In this document: positions 8,264 to 16,752 of the stretch, one piece after another
Numbering within the stretch: position 1 is the first letter of the stretch
Layout of the letters: the number at the start of each line of letters is the position of its first letter
NCBI GenBank assembly: GCA_905182335.1
Contig: CAJJBE010000003.1
Coordinates: 62,001 to 126,000 of the forward strand
Length of the DNA stretch: 64,000 nucleotides
Origin: Flavobacteriales bacterium UBA4466
GTDB taxonomy: Bacteria > Bacteroidota > Bacteroidia > Flavobacteriales_D > Crocinitomicaceae
Reading direction: 5' to 3'
The notes under the pieces: generated by a model
Databases searched by the model: none
Told to the model about the DNA's origin: nothing
What the model saw: only the letters and a program-made list of their open reading frames with translations
Made by a program: the position numbers and the translations under genes

Positions 8264-9874
8264 TTATGCCATAACCTTCGGTGCAGCTGAAAGAATTGCC
8301 TCACTTGTTTGCGCTTCATAAACTTCAAAGTTTTTTACGAATTGTTCAGCTAGGTTGTTTGCTGTTTTATCAAATGCAGCTTTATCATCCCAAGTATCTT
8401 TTGGATTTAAAATATCAGAAGGTATATTTGGACAGGATGTTGGGATGGATAAATCAAAAATTGATTGAGTTTGAAACTCTACATTATCAAGTTCACCGTT
8501 CATTGCTGCGGTAATCATTGATCTTGTATAAGATAATTTCATTCTATTTCCAACACCATAAGCACCTCCAGACCACCCTGTGTTAACTAGCCAAACTTTT
8601 ATATCAGTGCCATTCAGTTTTTCTCCAAGTAATTCAGCGTATTTTGCTGGATGTAAGGGTAAGAATGCTGCACCGAAACACGCAGAGAAGGTTGTTTGTG
8701 GTTCTGTAATTCCCATTTCAGTTCCGGCAACTTTAGCAGTATAACCAGACATAAAATGATACATTGCTTGCTCTGAAGTTAAACGAGAGATTGGAGGTAA
8801 AACTCCAAAAGCATCACATGTAAGGAAGAAAATATTTTTAGGTGCTCCACCGATGGATGGAACCATGATGTTGTCAATGTGGTCAATAGGGTAGGATACA
8901 CGTGTGTTTTGTGTAATCGTTACATATGAGTAATCAGGAGCTGAAGAAGATTCTTTAAAGCCAATATTTTCTAAGATTGCACCATATTTGATAGCGTCAA
9001 AAATTTGAGGCTCTTTTTCTCTTGACAAATCGATTGTTTTCGCATAACAGCCCCCTTCGAAGTTAAAGACTGTATTATCAGCCCATCCGTGCTCATCATC
9101 ACCAATCAATTTTCTGTCTGGATCTGAAGAAAGTGTTGTCTTTCCTGTTCCCGAAAGACCAAAGAAAACAGCAGTATCACCCTCCTTACCAACGTTTGCA
9201 GAACAGTGCATTGAAAGAACGTCCTTCTCGTGTGGTAAAAGAAAGTTTAATACAGAGAATATGCCTTTCTTTATTTCACCGGTGTAGCCAGTTCCACCAA
9301 TGATGATCATTTTTTTTGAAAAGTTTATAACTGCGAAGTTATGTTGACGTGTACCATCAATTTCTGGGTCAGCCATAAATCCTGGTGCACATACAACGTG
9401 CCATTCTGGATTGAAATCTTTTAGTTCGTTATCTGTCGGACGAAGAAACATGTTGTGAGCAAAATGATTAGACCAAGGTAATTCAGTAACAATACGTAAA
9501 TTTAATCTGTGATCCTCATCTGCACACGCATATGAGTCTCTTACATAAAAATCTTTATCATTGAGATAATATTTCATCTTGTCATATAGAGCATCAAATT
9601 TTTTAGCATCGAATTTAATATTAATATCTCCCCACCATACTGCATCTTCTGTTTTTTCATCGCAAACGATAAATCGATCTTTAGGTGAACGACCTGTGAA
9701 TTCACCTGTCTCAATTGCAATAGCTCCTGTATCTGTTAGCATACCATGACCATTGATAATTGTGTCTTCGATTAGTTCTGCTGGTGAAAGGTTCCAAAAT
9801 TGATTCCCTATTCCCGATAGTCCAATAGATTCTTCTAAATTGGCATTTTCCCCATGTTTACCAAATATGTCCAT
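8264..9874 (-). CDS. pckA: Phosphoenolpyruvate carboxykinase (ATP)
   Basis: 536 residues, the standard length. Diagnostic motifs: TGEFTGRSPKDRFIV near residue 60, the kinase-1a P-loop FFGLSGTGKTTLSSDP, GDDEHGW (metal-binding Asp), and KIWLVNTGWSGG-type sequence near residue 400. It converts oxaloacetate and ATP to phosphoenolpyruvate, CO2 and ADP, the entry step of gluconeogenesis, in the cytoplasm. It is monocistronic: a shared terminator lies after it, and its own promoter element (9913-9920) lies 39 bases before the ATG. Confidence 0.97.
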   Translation of the reverse strand: MDIFGKHGENANLEESIGLSGIGNQFWNLSPAELIEDTIINGHGMLTDTGAIAIETGEFTGRSPKDRFIVCDEKTEDAVWWGDINIKFDAKKFDALYDKMKYYLNDKDFYVRDSYACADEDHRLNLRIVTELPWSNHFAHNMFLRPTDNELKDFNPEWHVVCAPGFMADPEIDGTRQHNFAVINFSKKMIIIGGTGYTGEIKKGIFSVLNFLLPHEKDVLSMHCSANVGKEGDTAVFFGLSGTGKTTLSSDPDRKLIGDDEHGWADNTVFNFEGGCYAKTIDLSREKEPQIFDAIKYGAILENIGFKESSSAPDYSYVTITQNTRVSYPIDHIDNIMVPSIGGAPKNIFFLTCDAFGVLPPISRLTSEQAMYHFMSGYTAKVAGTEMGITEPQTTFSACFGAAFLPLHPAKYAELLGEKLNGTDIKVWLVNTGWSGGAYGVGNRMKLSYTRSMITAAMNGELDNVEFQTQSIFDLSIPTSCPNIPSDILNPKDTWDDKAAFDKTANNLAEQFVKNFEVYEAQTSEAILSAAPKVMA

Positions 9875-9912
9875 AATATGAGTTTACAGCTTATCGCTTT
9901 TTATGTTTAAAA

Positions 9913-9920
9913 CAAAGTTA
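9913..9920 (-). promoter_or_regulatory. TAnnTTTG promoter element of pckA
   Basis: Reading the minus strand this is TAACTTTG, a full match to the Bacteroidota -7 consensus, 38 bases before the pckA ATG. The -33 TTG is not clear. Confidence 0.5.
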
Positions 9921-10115
9921 ATGTATAATGCAGTAATAGTTTGACTAAAAAGGTGAGAGTTTCCCACAATTTGATTAAAACATTGTTAACATTTAGTTTA
10001 AATTAATAAGTATAACCTTTAGGTAATTATTGAAATATGATTAGTATTTGGTATTATTTTAGTGAAATAATTAGTTGTTTTGATATCGAGCAGTTTCGAT
10101 ATCTAAGCTGATTTT

Positions 10116-10628
10116 TTATTCATATATATATTCAATAGCTTCATTCCATCCGCTAAGTAATAACAATACTCTAGACCCCTTTATTTTTACTTGTGATAGC
10201 TCACTGATGTCTACTTCAATTGTTTTTGTTACAATTGCCTTACAATAATCTTGATGGTTTGTGTGCGTTAATTTAACGGATCTTTTTTGGGGCATTGATT
10301 TCATAACTGCCCTACTTCCATTAACTTCAAATGAATGTTCTCCACACCCTCCTCCATATGACACAGTAATAAGTAAAGTGTTTCCTTCACATCGAACTCC
10401 TTCAATTTTAATCGGGTCTCCGTCCTTCATTTCTCCAATTTGTGCTATTGTTTTGATGTTTCGTTCTGGTTTTACATCATTCTTAACTACTCTTTCAATA
10501 CCTTCCTTTTGATATAGACGTTCTGCAGCTGAGACTGTGAAGCCTATCGTTATTCCTGATGCTGGCTCTTTCATTCTTACACATGAGATTAATAGGCTTC
10601 CAATCGCAATTAATAAATAGATTTTCAC
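10116..10628 (-). CDS. Hypothetical lipoprotein
   Basis: 170 residues, beginning at a GTG. The N-terminus MKIYLLIAIGSLLISC is a lipoprotein signal with Cys16 as the lipidation site. The mature part is small and rich in Lys and Glu. It contains VSYGGGCGEHSFEV with a paired-Cys look, and another Cys near HQDYCKA, so a disulfide is possible. I do not recognise the family with certainty, but sequences with GGGCGEH-type patterns occur in small Bacteroidota lipoproteins. A TAnnTTTG element (10658-10665) lies 30 bases upstream. The neighbours, pckA and rimO, give no hint of function. Confidence 0.75.
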   Translation of the reverse strand: MKIYLLIAIGSLLISCVRMKEPASGITIGFTVSAAERLYQKEGIERVVKNDVKPERNIKTIAQIGEMKDGDPIKIEGVRCEGNTLLITVSYGGGCGEHSFEVNGSRAVMKSMPQKRSVKLTHTNHQDYCKAIVTKTIEVDISELSQVKIKGSRVLLLLSGWNEAIEYIYE

Positions 10629-10657
10629 AGTTGAATTTTTTGTTATTCTTATTCAAT

Positions 10658-10665
10658 CAAAGATA
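10658..10665 (-). promoter_or_regulatory. TAnnTTTG promoter element of the lipoprotein gene
   Basis: The minus strand reads TATCTTTG, a full consensus match 29 bases upstream of the GTG start. No clear -33 TTG is visible. Confidence 0.45.
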
Positions 10666-10726
10666 ATACCATTAACTAAAACTACTAGTATTCTATTTCG
10701 GTATATGAAAAACAATGCCGTTTACT

Positions 10727-10734
10727 TACCTTTG
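10727..10734 (+). promoter_or_regulatory. TAnnTTTG promoter element directly before rimO
   Basis: TACCTTTG ends only four bases before the ATG at 10739. If it acts as the -7 element, transcription would start at or within a few bases of the ATG, giving a leaderless or near-leaderless mRNA. It also lies downstream of the alternative start at 10715, which argues against that start. Confidence 0.6.
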
Positions 10735-10738
10735 CAGT

Positions 10739-12052
10739 ATGAAGACGAAAACTCTAAAGAAAAACAAGGTTAATGTTGTAACACTTGGTTGTTCTAAAAA
10801 TATTTTTGATTCTGAGGTTATGATGGCCCAATTAAAAGGAAATAAGTTTGAAGTTGAGCACGAATCTCAACAAGATGATGCAGAAATTGTAATCATTAAT
10901 ACTTGTGGATTTATTGATAATGCAAAGGAAGAATCTATCGATACTATTGTAAGGTATGCCGAAGCCAAAAAAGAAGGGTTAGTCTCGAAAGTATACGTTA
11001 CAGGCTGTTTATCTGAACGTTATAAAGAAGATTTAGAGAAAGAGATTCCAGAAGTTGATGCTTTCTTTGGAACAAGGGAGCTTCCGAAATTGTTAAAAAC
11101 ATTAAAGGCGGATTATAAGCACGAGTTAGTTGGAGAGCGTTTATTAACGACACCTACTCATTATGCTTATTTTAAAATTGCAGAAGGTTGCGATAGACCA
11201 TGCTCATTTTGTGCAATTCCCTTAATGCGTGGTAAACATGTTTCTACACCTATTGAAGATTTAGTTGCTTCGGCAAAGAAACTTGCAGCGGGTGGAGTGA
11301 AAGAAATAATGCTTATTGCTCAAGACCTTACCTATTATGGTCTTGATATTTATAAAAAACGTGCTTTAGCAGATTTAATTGATCAATTGGCCGACGTAGA
11401 AGGAATCGATTGGATTCGATTACACTATGCCTTTCCGAATGGTTTTCCAATGGATGTGTTAGACGTAATGAATAAGCGTGATAATGTAGCTAAATACTTA
11501 GATATTCCTCTACAGCACGGATCAACGAAAATGTTGAAAGCAATGCGTAGAGGTATCACTCGTGAGAAAACCGAATCACTTATTGCTGATATCCGTGCAA
11601 AAGTTCCTGGTATCGCAATTAGGACAACATTGATTTCTGGTTACCCTGGTGAAACAGAAGAAGATTTTCAAGAAATGTACGAATGGGTTGAAAGAACAGG
11701 ATTTGACCGTTTAGGAATATTTACTTATTCACATGAAGAAAATACGCACGCTTATAACTTTGAAGATAATGTTCCCGAAAACGTTAAACGTGAACGTGCT
11801 GATCAAATCATGGATTTACAATCTGGAATTAGTCACGAATTGAATCAAAAGAAAATTGGACAAACGTTTAAAGTTCTTTTTGATAAAATTGAAGGTGATT
11901 ACTATATCGGCCGAACAGAATTTGATTCTCCTGATGTAGATAACGAAGTCTTAGTAAAGAAGGAACAAGGCTATATTAGACTAGGTGACTTCACTAGTAT
12001 TAAAATCACAAGTGCTGATCATTACGACCTCTACGGAGAAATAGTAGATTAA
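10739..12052 (+). CDS. rimO: Ribosomal protein S12 methylthiotransferase RimO
   Basis: 437 residues from the chosen ATG. The N-terminal UPF0004 domain has VTLGCSKNIFDSEVM, INTCGFIDNAKEESI and VTGCLSERY, supplying the three cysteines of the auxiliary iron-sulfur cluster. The radical SAM domain carries CDRPCSFCAIPLMRG, the CxxxCxxC motif. A C-terminal TRAM domain follows (about the last 70 residues). The SKNIFDSE wording separates RimO from MiaB. It methylthiolates an aspartate of ribosomal protein S12 using S-adenosylmethionine. The upstream in-frame ATG at 10715 would precede the promoter element, so the start at 10739 is preferred. Confidence 0.95.
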   Translation: MKTKTLKKNKVNVVTLGCSKNIFDSEVMMAQLKGNKFEVEHESQQDDAEIVIINTCGFIDNAKEESIDTIVRYAEAKKEGLVSKVYVTGCLSERYKEDLEKEIPEVDAFFGTRELPKLLKTLKADYKHELVGERLLTTPTHYAYFKIAEGCDRPCSFCAIPLMRGKHVSTPIEDLVASAKKLAAGGVKEIMLIAQDLTYYGLDIYKKRALADLIDQLADVEGIDWIRLHYAFPNGFPMDVLDVMNKRDNVAKYLDIPLQHGSTKMLKAMRRGITREKTESLIADIRAKVPGIAIRTTLISGYPGETEEDFQEMYEWVERTGFDRLGIFTYSHEENTHAYNFEDNVPENVKRERADQIMDLQSGISHELNQKKIGQTFKVLFDKIEGDYYIGRTEFDSPDVDNEVLVKKEQGYIRLGDFTSIKITSADHYDLYGEIVD

Positions 12053-12072
12053 TTTTGATGTGAAGAAACCCT

Positions 12073-12441
12073 TTGATTTTTGTATTTGTAATTAAGAGGA
12101 ACATAAAAATTATAGATATAAAAAAGATAGTATTAGCAGCATCGTATTTCTCAGTTTTAGCAGTCGTATTCTCCTTGAATTCATGTCAAGATGATCCAAT
12201 TACTCCCAACGGAAGTGATGGATCAACCGCTGATAAAACCTGGATAGATGATTCTACTTCATGGAATGGTGGTGGAGGTAATCCGTGTGATTCAACAAAC
12301 GGAGGTGATAATACAAATCCAAACGATACAACAGTATGGAATCCTAATTATTCTACATCGTGGGATCCAAATGGCGGAGGGAACACAAACCCAAACGACA
12401 CAACAAGTTGGAACCCAGCGGATAGTATAGGAGAGGAATAA
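12073..12441 (+). CDS. Small low-complexity lipoprotein with internal repeat
   Basis: About 122 residues if started at the TTG at 12073; a start nearer KIIDIKKIVL is possible but would need a rare start codon. A hydrophobic stretch AASYFSVLAVVFSLNSC ends in a lipobox-like Cys. The mature part is low complexity, rich in Asn, Asp, Thr, Gly, Ser and Trp. It contains a repeated unit of the form (S)TSW-(N/D)-x-N-GGG-NTNPNDTT-x-WNP, seen about twice and a half. No family is recognised. It lies 20 bases after rimO and may share its transcript. Start and function are uncertain. Confidence 0.6.
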   Translation: MIFVFVIKRNIKIIDIKKIVLAASYFSVLAVVFSLNSCQDDPITPNGSDGSTADKTWIDDSTSWNGGGGNPCDSTNGGDNTNPNDTTVWNPNYSTSWDPNGGGNTNPNDTTSWNPADSIGEE

Positions 12442-12530
12442 TAAGATTTTAGTTTAGCGCAAGTGTGATAGCGAATGATGTAATTGAAGCATTTATTGAA
12501 GGGAAAAAGGACGGTTTCGATTGTATTTCG

Positions 12531-13403
12531 TTATAAATTCTGATCTTTTTTATTTCTTGGGTGGAATGAAATTATTGCTTCTTTAATGAAACTTTGGTCT
12601 AAATGGGTATAAACTTCAGTTGTAGTTATAGATTCATGACCTAACATTTCTTGGATAGCACGTAAATTAGCCCCTCCTTCTAACATGTGAGTAGCAAATG
12701 AATGCCTAAAGGTATGGGGGGAGACATTTTTCCGAATACCAGCCTTTTCAATAAGTCGCTTAACGATAGTAAAAATCATTACACGTGTTAATTTTGCACC
12801 CCTTCGATTTAAAAAAACAAAACTCTCGTTACCTGGTTTTACGTCTTGGTTACTCCTAAAATTATCGACATAAATACCAACTTCTTTTTCTACAGAGGCA
12901 CTAACAGGAACTAATCGTTGTTTATTTCCTTTCCCTATTACTCGAATAAAGCCCTCATTAAAAAAAAGTTCTTCGAAGCGCAAGTTTACCAACTCAGATA
13001 CGCGTAACCCACAGCTATATAGTGTTTCAATTATCGCTTTGTTTCGATGGCCTTCATTTGTACTTAAGTTAATCGTCTCGATGATTAGGTCAATCTCCTC
13101 TATGCCTAATATATCTGGAAGTTTACGTCCAATTCTAGGCAGTTCTAGTAATTCGCTAGGGTCTGTTTTTATTTCATTATCTATAATTAGGAAATTGAAA
13201 AATTGCTTAATACCAGAAACAATTCGTGCTTGACTTCGTGCGCTCAATCCCAGCTCATAGAGTTCATGAATAAAACGTTGAAGAAATTTATGTGTAATTT
13301 TTTCAGGGACGATGTTTTCTGCTTCTGAAAAATCTTTAAGTTTGAGCACATCATCAGTATATGCCTTTACTGAATTTTCAGCTAGGCCCTTCTCGATTTT
13401 CAA
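12531..13403 (-). CDS. Tyrosine recombinase XerC/XerD family
   Basis: 290 residues as delimited by a TTG start. The catalytic set is complete: Arg in YSCGLRVSELVNL, Lys in IRVIGKGNKQR, HTFRHSFATH, LGHESITTTEVYTH and the Tyr nucleophile in that last motif. Housekeeping Xer proteins resolve chromosome dimers at dif. The in-frame sequence upstream of the TTG still looks like family sequence (WNHYIKDFVSFLKIEKG), so the true N-terminus is probably 10-14 residues longer, but no ATG, GTG or TTG is available there. It starts divergently from aroQ with almost no intergenic space. No mobile element surrounds it, so XerD is likely. Confidence 0.88.
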   Translation of the reverse strand: MKIEKGLAENSVKAYTDDVLKLKDFSEAENIVPEKITHKFLQRFIHELYELGLSARSQARIVSGIKQFFNFLIIDNEIKTDPSELLELPRIGRKLPDILGIEEIDLIIETINLSTNEGHRNKAIIETLYSCGLRVSELVNLRFEELFFNEGFIRVIGKGNKQRLVPVSASVEKEVGIYVDNFRSNQDVKPGNESFVFLNRRGAKLTRVMIFTIVKRLIEKAGIRKNVSPHTFRHSFATHMLEGGANLRAIQEMLGHESITTTEVYTHLDQSFIKEAIISFHPRNKKDQNL

Positions 13404-13438
13404 GAATGAAACAAAATCCTTAATATAGTGATTCCAAG

Positions 13439-13870
13439 ATGACAGTAATGAGAGTATTAATCGTTAATGGACCAAATTTAAATTTAATTGGTCAACGTGA
13501 AGAAGAAATATACGGAAATCATTCGTTTGATACGTATTATGAGGGCTTAAAATCTAAGAAAGATGTTGAGTTGGACTATTTTCAATCGAATGTTGAAGGA
13601 GAAATAATCAACGAGCTTCAAGCATCAAGTCATGATGGTATCATAATTAATGCTGGCGGATATACACATACAAGTATTGCTATTCGAGACTGTATAAAAG
13701 CCATTAAAACTCCGGTTATCGAGTTGCATATCAGTAATATAAGCGATCGAGAATCATTTAGGCATACGTCAATGATTTCTCCTGTTGTGATTGGCTGTAT
13801 TTTTGGTTTTGGAATGAATTCTTATGAATTGGCAGTAGATTATTTCGCTAATTATTTAAATAAGCGCTGA
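13439..13870 (+). CDS. aroQ: 3-dehydroquinate dehydratase, type II
   Basis: 143 residues, typical for the dodecameric type II enzyme. Visible active-site elements are NGPNLNLIGQREEEIYG (catalytic Tyr25), NAGGYTHTS (residues 71-79), the catalytic His97 in ELHISN, and the Arg region SDRESFRH. It removes water from 3-dehydroquinate in the shikimate pathway. ATG codons at 13439 and 13448 are both usable. The 3' end overlaps the convergent glycosyltransferase gene by 19 bases. Confidence 0.96.
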   Translation: MTVMRVLIVNGPNLNLIGQREEEIYGNHSFDTYYEGLKSKKDVELDYFQSNVEGEIINELQASSHDGIIINAGGYTHTSIAIRDCIKAIKTPVIELHISNISDRESFRHTSMISPVVIGCIFGFGMNSYELAVDYFANYLNKR

Positions 13871-14880
13871 TCCAGCTTAGAATAAGCTTTTATTTTTTTG
13901 ATAAAATAAGCGACAATAATACTTCCCGTATAAAAGCCTGTTGAATTAAATTTTGTGGCTTGTGCTTTGACAGCCTTTCGCTTCTTTAGTGTTAATCTGA
14001 TGTGACTATAATACCACATGTGTGCACTTAGTACCGAAATAAAGTTCTTAAATTCTCCATTTATTATAAATGTAATTGCTGCAATTCCATCCAAAATCAA
14101 ACGTTGAAATAATTTAGAACAGAGGGCTCCTTCATGATTTTTTGTGATCATGATTAAACTATTTCTAAAATTTAAGTAAACCTTTCTCGGAGAGTTGTAT
14201 GGTAAAGTCCCTCCGCCTATATGGTAAACAGAAGAAGAGGGGCACACCATAAACTTCATGTTCATCTTTTTTATTCTCCAGCATAAATCGATTTCCTCCA
14301 TATGTGCAAAGAAATCTTCATCAAATCCTCCTATTTTATGAAACACATCTGAGCGAATCATCAAACAGGCACCCGTTGCCCAAAATATTTCTAAGTTGTC
14401 ATTATATTGACCATTATCCTCTTCAATATGATCAAAAAATCTTCCTCGACAAAAGGGGAAGTAGTTGCGGTCAATAAATCCTCCTGATGATCCTGAATGC
14501 TCAAATAAAGTCTTATTATGAAAGGATAAGACTTTTGGTTGGCAGCCAGCAATATTTTCATCATGCATCATTTCTGATAAAGGAGAAAGCCAATTAGGAG
14601 TTACTTCGATATCGCTATTTAAAAGAACATAAAGTTGATTGTCTACAAAGTTGAGCGCATAGTTGTATCCTTTTGAAAAGCCACCATTTTCTTTGTTTAT
14701 AATTAATTCAATATCTGGGTAATTTGTTTGAACAAATTCGATAGAGTTATCAGTAGAGCCATTATCTGCAACTACGATTTTTGCATCACCTGAGTTTGCA
14801 ACTACAGAAGGTAGAAATTGCTCCAAAAATGCTTTACCATTCCAGTTTAAGATTACGACAGATATATGTTTAAATGACAT
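13852..14880 (-). CDS. Family 2 glycosyltransferase
   Basis: 342 residues. A GT-A domain occupies residues 1-240: SVVILNWNGKAFLEQFLPS, VVADNGSTDNS (nucleotide-binding Asp), ENGGFSKGYNYAL, the DxD-like LNSDIEV and ATGACLMIRSDVF, and the base GGFDEDFFAHMEEIDLCWRI. The C-terminal ~90 residues are basic with one hydrophobic stretch, suggesting membrane association. Substrates cannot be predicted. It lies 24 bases downstream of the GWxTD-domain gene on the same strand, so the two are probably one operon. Its last bases overlap the end of aroQ on the other strand. Confidence 0.9.
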   Translation of the reverse strand: MSFKHISVVILNWNGKAFLEQFLPSVVANSGDAKIVVADNGSTDNSIEFVQTNYPDIELIINKENGGFSKGYNYALNFVDNQLYVLLNSDIEVTPNWLSPLSEMMHDENIAGCQPKVLSFHNKTLFEHSGSSGGFIDRNYFPFCRGRFFDHIEEDNGQYNDNLEIFWATGACLMIRSDVFHKIGGFDEDFFAHMEEIDLCWRIKKMNMKFMVCPSSSVYHIGGGTLPYNSPRKVYLNFRNSLIMITKNHEGALCSKLFQRLILDGIAAITFIINGEFKNFISVLSAHMWYYSHIRLTLKKRKAVKAQATKFNSTGFYTGSIIVAYFIKKIKAYSKLDQRLFK

Positions 14881-14904
14881 TATGGACTAAAGCTATGGAT
14901 ATTT

Positions 14905-16338
14905 TTAGTAATCACGACCAGAAGAACCTCCAAAATCACCTTCAGAGTTAGGATTGTTAATTGTACCACTTTTTGAAACTTCAGATGGCCAATTTAAATT
15001 TTTCAATTCTCCTACCATATCAGAATGTAAGAGTTGGTATGAATTGTTTATCATAGAAGGGTTATAAAAGACAAAACGTTTATTACTGAATGAGCCAATT
15101 CTGTTATAGCTCCATATTTCATAAGGGTATTCTGTGGAGGAGTATTCTTTTATGATCACGTTTGAGGGAGAACCATATTGTAGGTATACACGACCACGAG
15201 CAGTTTCATAGCCATTTTGAATATTTGTGGCATATAATTTCTCTACAAAATCGACCTGTTGCTTGTATTTAATCCAAGTATCATAGGTAGCATTTTGTGC
15301 AGTTTTACTCCAGTAAAGTTGGAGGTATTTCCTAGCACTTTTAGCATTTCTTCGTTTTGCTATATCTATAATATTTTTCACTTCAACTCCTTTTGAAATA
15401 GGAATTAAACTTTCTAGATAGAATCCCACAGAATCATTATTTATTGAGTTTTGAAAGGAAGGGTCTAGAATTATTTCATCAGAATAGTAATCAATTTCAA
15501 TCTCATTACTCCGTTCAAAGTCATACGATTGAAAACATAGTTCACGCATGTTTTTATTCAATACGGTAAATTGTAAGATGTATTTACCTGTTGGCACTTC
15601 TGAAATATCAATTACACGTAAGAAAGGAACTACCATTGTGGCATCATGTTTTGAAAAAACTATGAATTTTTCAAACTCTTGCTCTGTGTCTGCATTAATC
15701 AATGTTTGCTTTATTGCAAAAACACTGTCTTCCAATTCATGTGTGTTGTAAAGTTCGAAATAAACCGGTATTGCGGAGAGCTCTTTTGGGTAGAACGTAG
15801 AAATATGAGGGATCATTTCATATCCAGATTTATAGAATAAAGAAGATTCATTTGTAGTTTTGAAAGCCGTCTCGGCAATTTGTATATCGGAAATAGAGAT
15901 GGCATTTCCAAGCTCTTCAATAACGATTTTTTGCGAAGACTCTATTGGTTGGTTTTGACTATTAACATCCCGCAGTTTAATCTTAAATATATATCCACCC
16001 GGATTTAGGACGAATCGTTTTATGTCATAAAAGTCATCAATAATACTATCTGTAATTATAGGGGAGGATAGACGGTAGGCATCTGAAGTGACAATACTAT
16101 CTCCTTTACTAATTTCCATCTCTACAACAATTTCTGCTGAAAGCCCCGATTCATTTTGAACGTAATTCAATGAATAGCCAACAAACTGTAATTGAAACTC
16201 AATATAATTACCAACTCCTGGAGCATAGAATTGTTTATTATCGATATAAGCACGAATATTTTTTGAGTAAGGTACACTACTCGCGTTTACTTGAATTGTA
16301 AATGAAAGAAGACTAATGAGTAAAAAAAGATATTTCAT
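14905..16338 (-). CDS. GWxTD domain-containing secreted protein
   Basis: 477 residues with an N-terminal signal peptide (hydrophobic residues 3-19). The C-terminal third contains the GWxTD-type region: YKQQVDFVEKLYATN, then RGRVYLQYGSPSNVI and YPYEIWSYNRIG, which are the hallmarks of this Bacteroidota domain. The family name motif itself is modified here. Earlier residues look like beta-sandwich repeats. The function of the family is unknown. It precedes a glycosyltransferase in the same probable operon. A TAnnTTTG element lies about 20 bases upstream on the minus strand. Confidence 0.8.
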   Translation of the reverse strand: MKYLFLLISLLSFTIQVNASSVPYSKNIRAYIDNKQFYAPGVGNYIEFQLQFVGYSLNYVQNESGLSAEIVVEMEISKGDSIVTSDAYRLSSPIITDSIIDDFYDIKRFVLNPGGYIFKIKLRDVNSQNQPIESSQKIVIEELGNAISISDIQIAETAFKTTNESSLFYKSGYEMIPHISTFYPKELSAIPVYFELYNTHELEDSVFAIKQTLINADTEQEFEKFIVFSKHDATMVVPFLRVIDISEVPTGKYILQFTVLNKNMRELCFQSYDFERSNEIEIDYYSDEIILDPSFQNSINNDSVGFYLESLIPISKGVEVKNIIDIAKRRNAKSARKYLQLYWSKTAQNATYDTWIKYKQQVDFVEKLYATNIQNGYETARGRVYLQYGSPSNVIIKEYSSTEYPYEIWSYNRIGSFSNKRFVFYNPSMINNSYQLLHSDMVGELKNLNWPSEVSKSGTINNPNSEGDFGGSSGRDY

Positions 16339-16357
16339 TGACTATTTTTTAGTTATA

Positions 16358-16365
16358 CAAACTTA
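16358..16365 (-). promoter_or_regulatory. TAnnTTTG promoter element of the GWxTD/glycosyltransferase pair
   Basis: Minus strand TAAGTTTG, a full match to the -7 consensus 19 bases before the ATG. No clear -33 TTG. Confidence 0.4.
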
Positions 16366-16477
16366 CAAAAAGTGAACCTTATTTGATTCTCATGAGTGCT
16401 TTATTGATTCGATTGTATTTTTTAAACTATTAAATGCCTTATTCACAGTATTAAATGAAATAATTAAAAAAAAGTCA

Positions 16478-16507
16478 TTGTAAATAACGAAAAAGGGATT
16501 ATCTTTG
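16478..16507 (+). promoter_or_regulatory. Promoter of tRNA-Ser (TTG-N19-TATCTTTG)
   Basis: TTG at 16478-16480 and TATCTTTG at 16500-16507 are separated by 19 bases, the Bacteroidota arrangement. The -7 element ends four bases before the mature tRNA 5' end, so the primary transcript would have almost no leader. Confidence 0.75.
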
Positions 16508-16511
16508 TCGC

Positions 16512-16599
<88 letters not shown>

Positions 16600-16600
16600 C

Positions 16601-16632
16601 AAAAAGGTTCTGATTTTCAGAACCTTTTTTTT
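16601..16632 (+). terminator. Terminator of tRNA-Ser
   Basis: Stem AAAAAGGTTCTGA/TCAGAACCTTTTT with a TTT loop and a T run, starting two bases after the encoded CCA. Confidence 0.93.
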
Positions 16633-16705
16633 ATGCTGATAAAATACATTTTTAGTAGTTTATTGATTTAGTATTAATATTTATTTTACATATATAAGGT
16701 GTATA

Positions 16706-16742
16706 TTTAGGTGTACCAGTTTAACTTTAGGTGTACCAGTTT
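16706..16742 (+). repeat. Tandem direct repeat just inside tRNA-Ser
   Basis: TTTAGGTGTACCAGTTT occurs at 16706-16722 and again at 16726-16742, an exact 17-base repeat with a 20-base period. It lies ~75 bases after the tRNA terminator, where integrase arm-binding sites or att remnants are often found. No integrase gene remains nearby, so this reading is inference. Confidence 0.7.
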
Positions 16743-16752
16743 TGAGTTTAGA

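Noticed and set aside
12531-13403. Integrase of a mobile element
   Set aside because: Complete housekeeping Xer-type protein flanked by core genes (rimO, aroQ), with no att repeats or cargo nearby.
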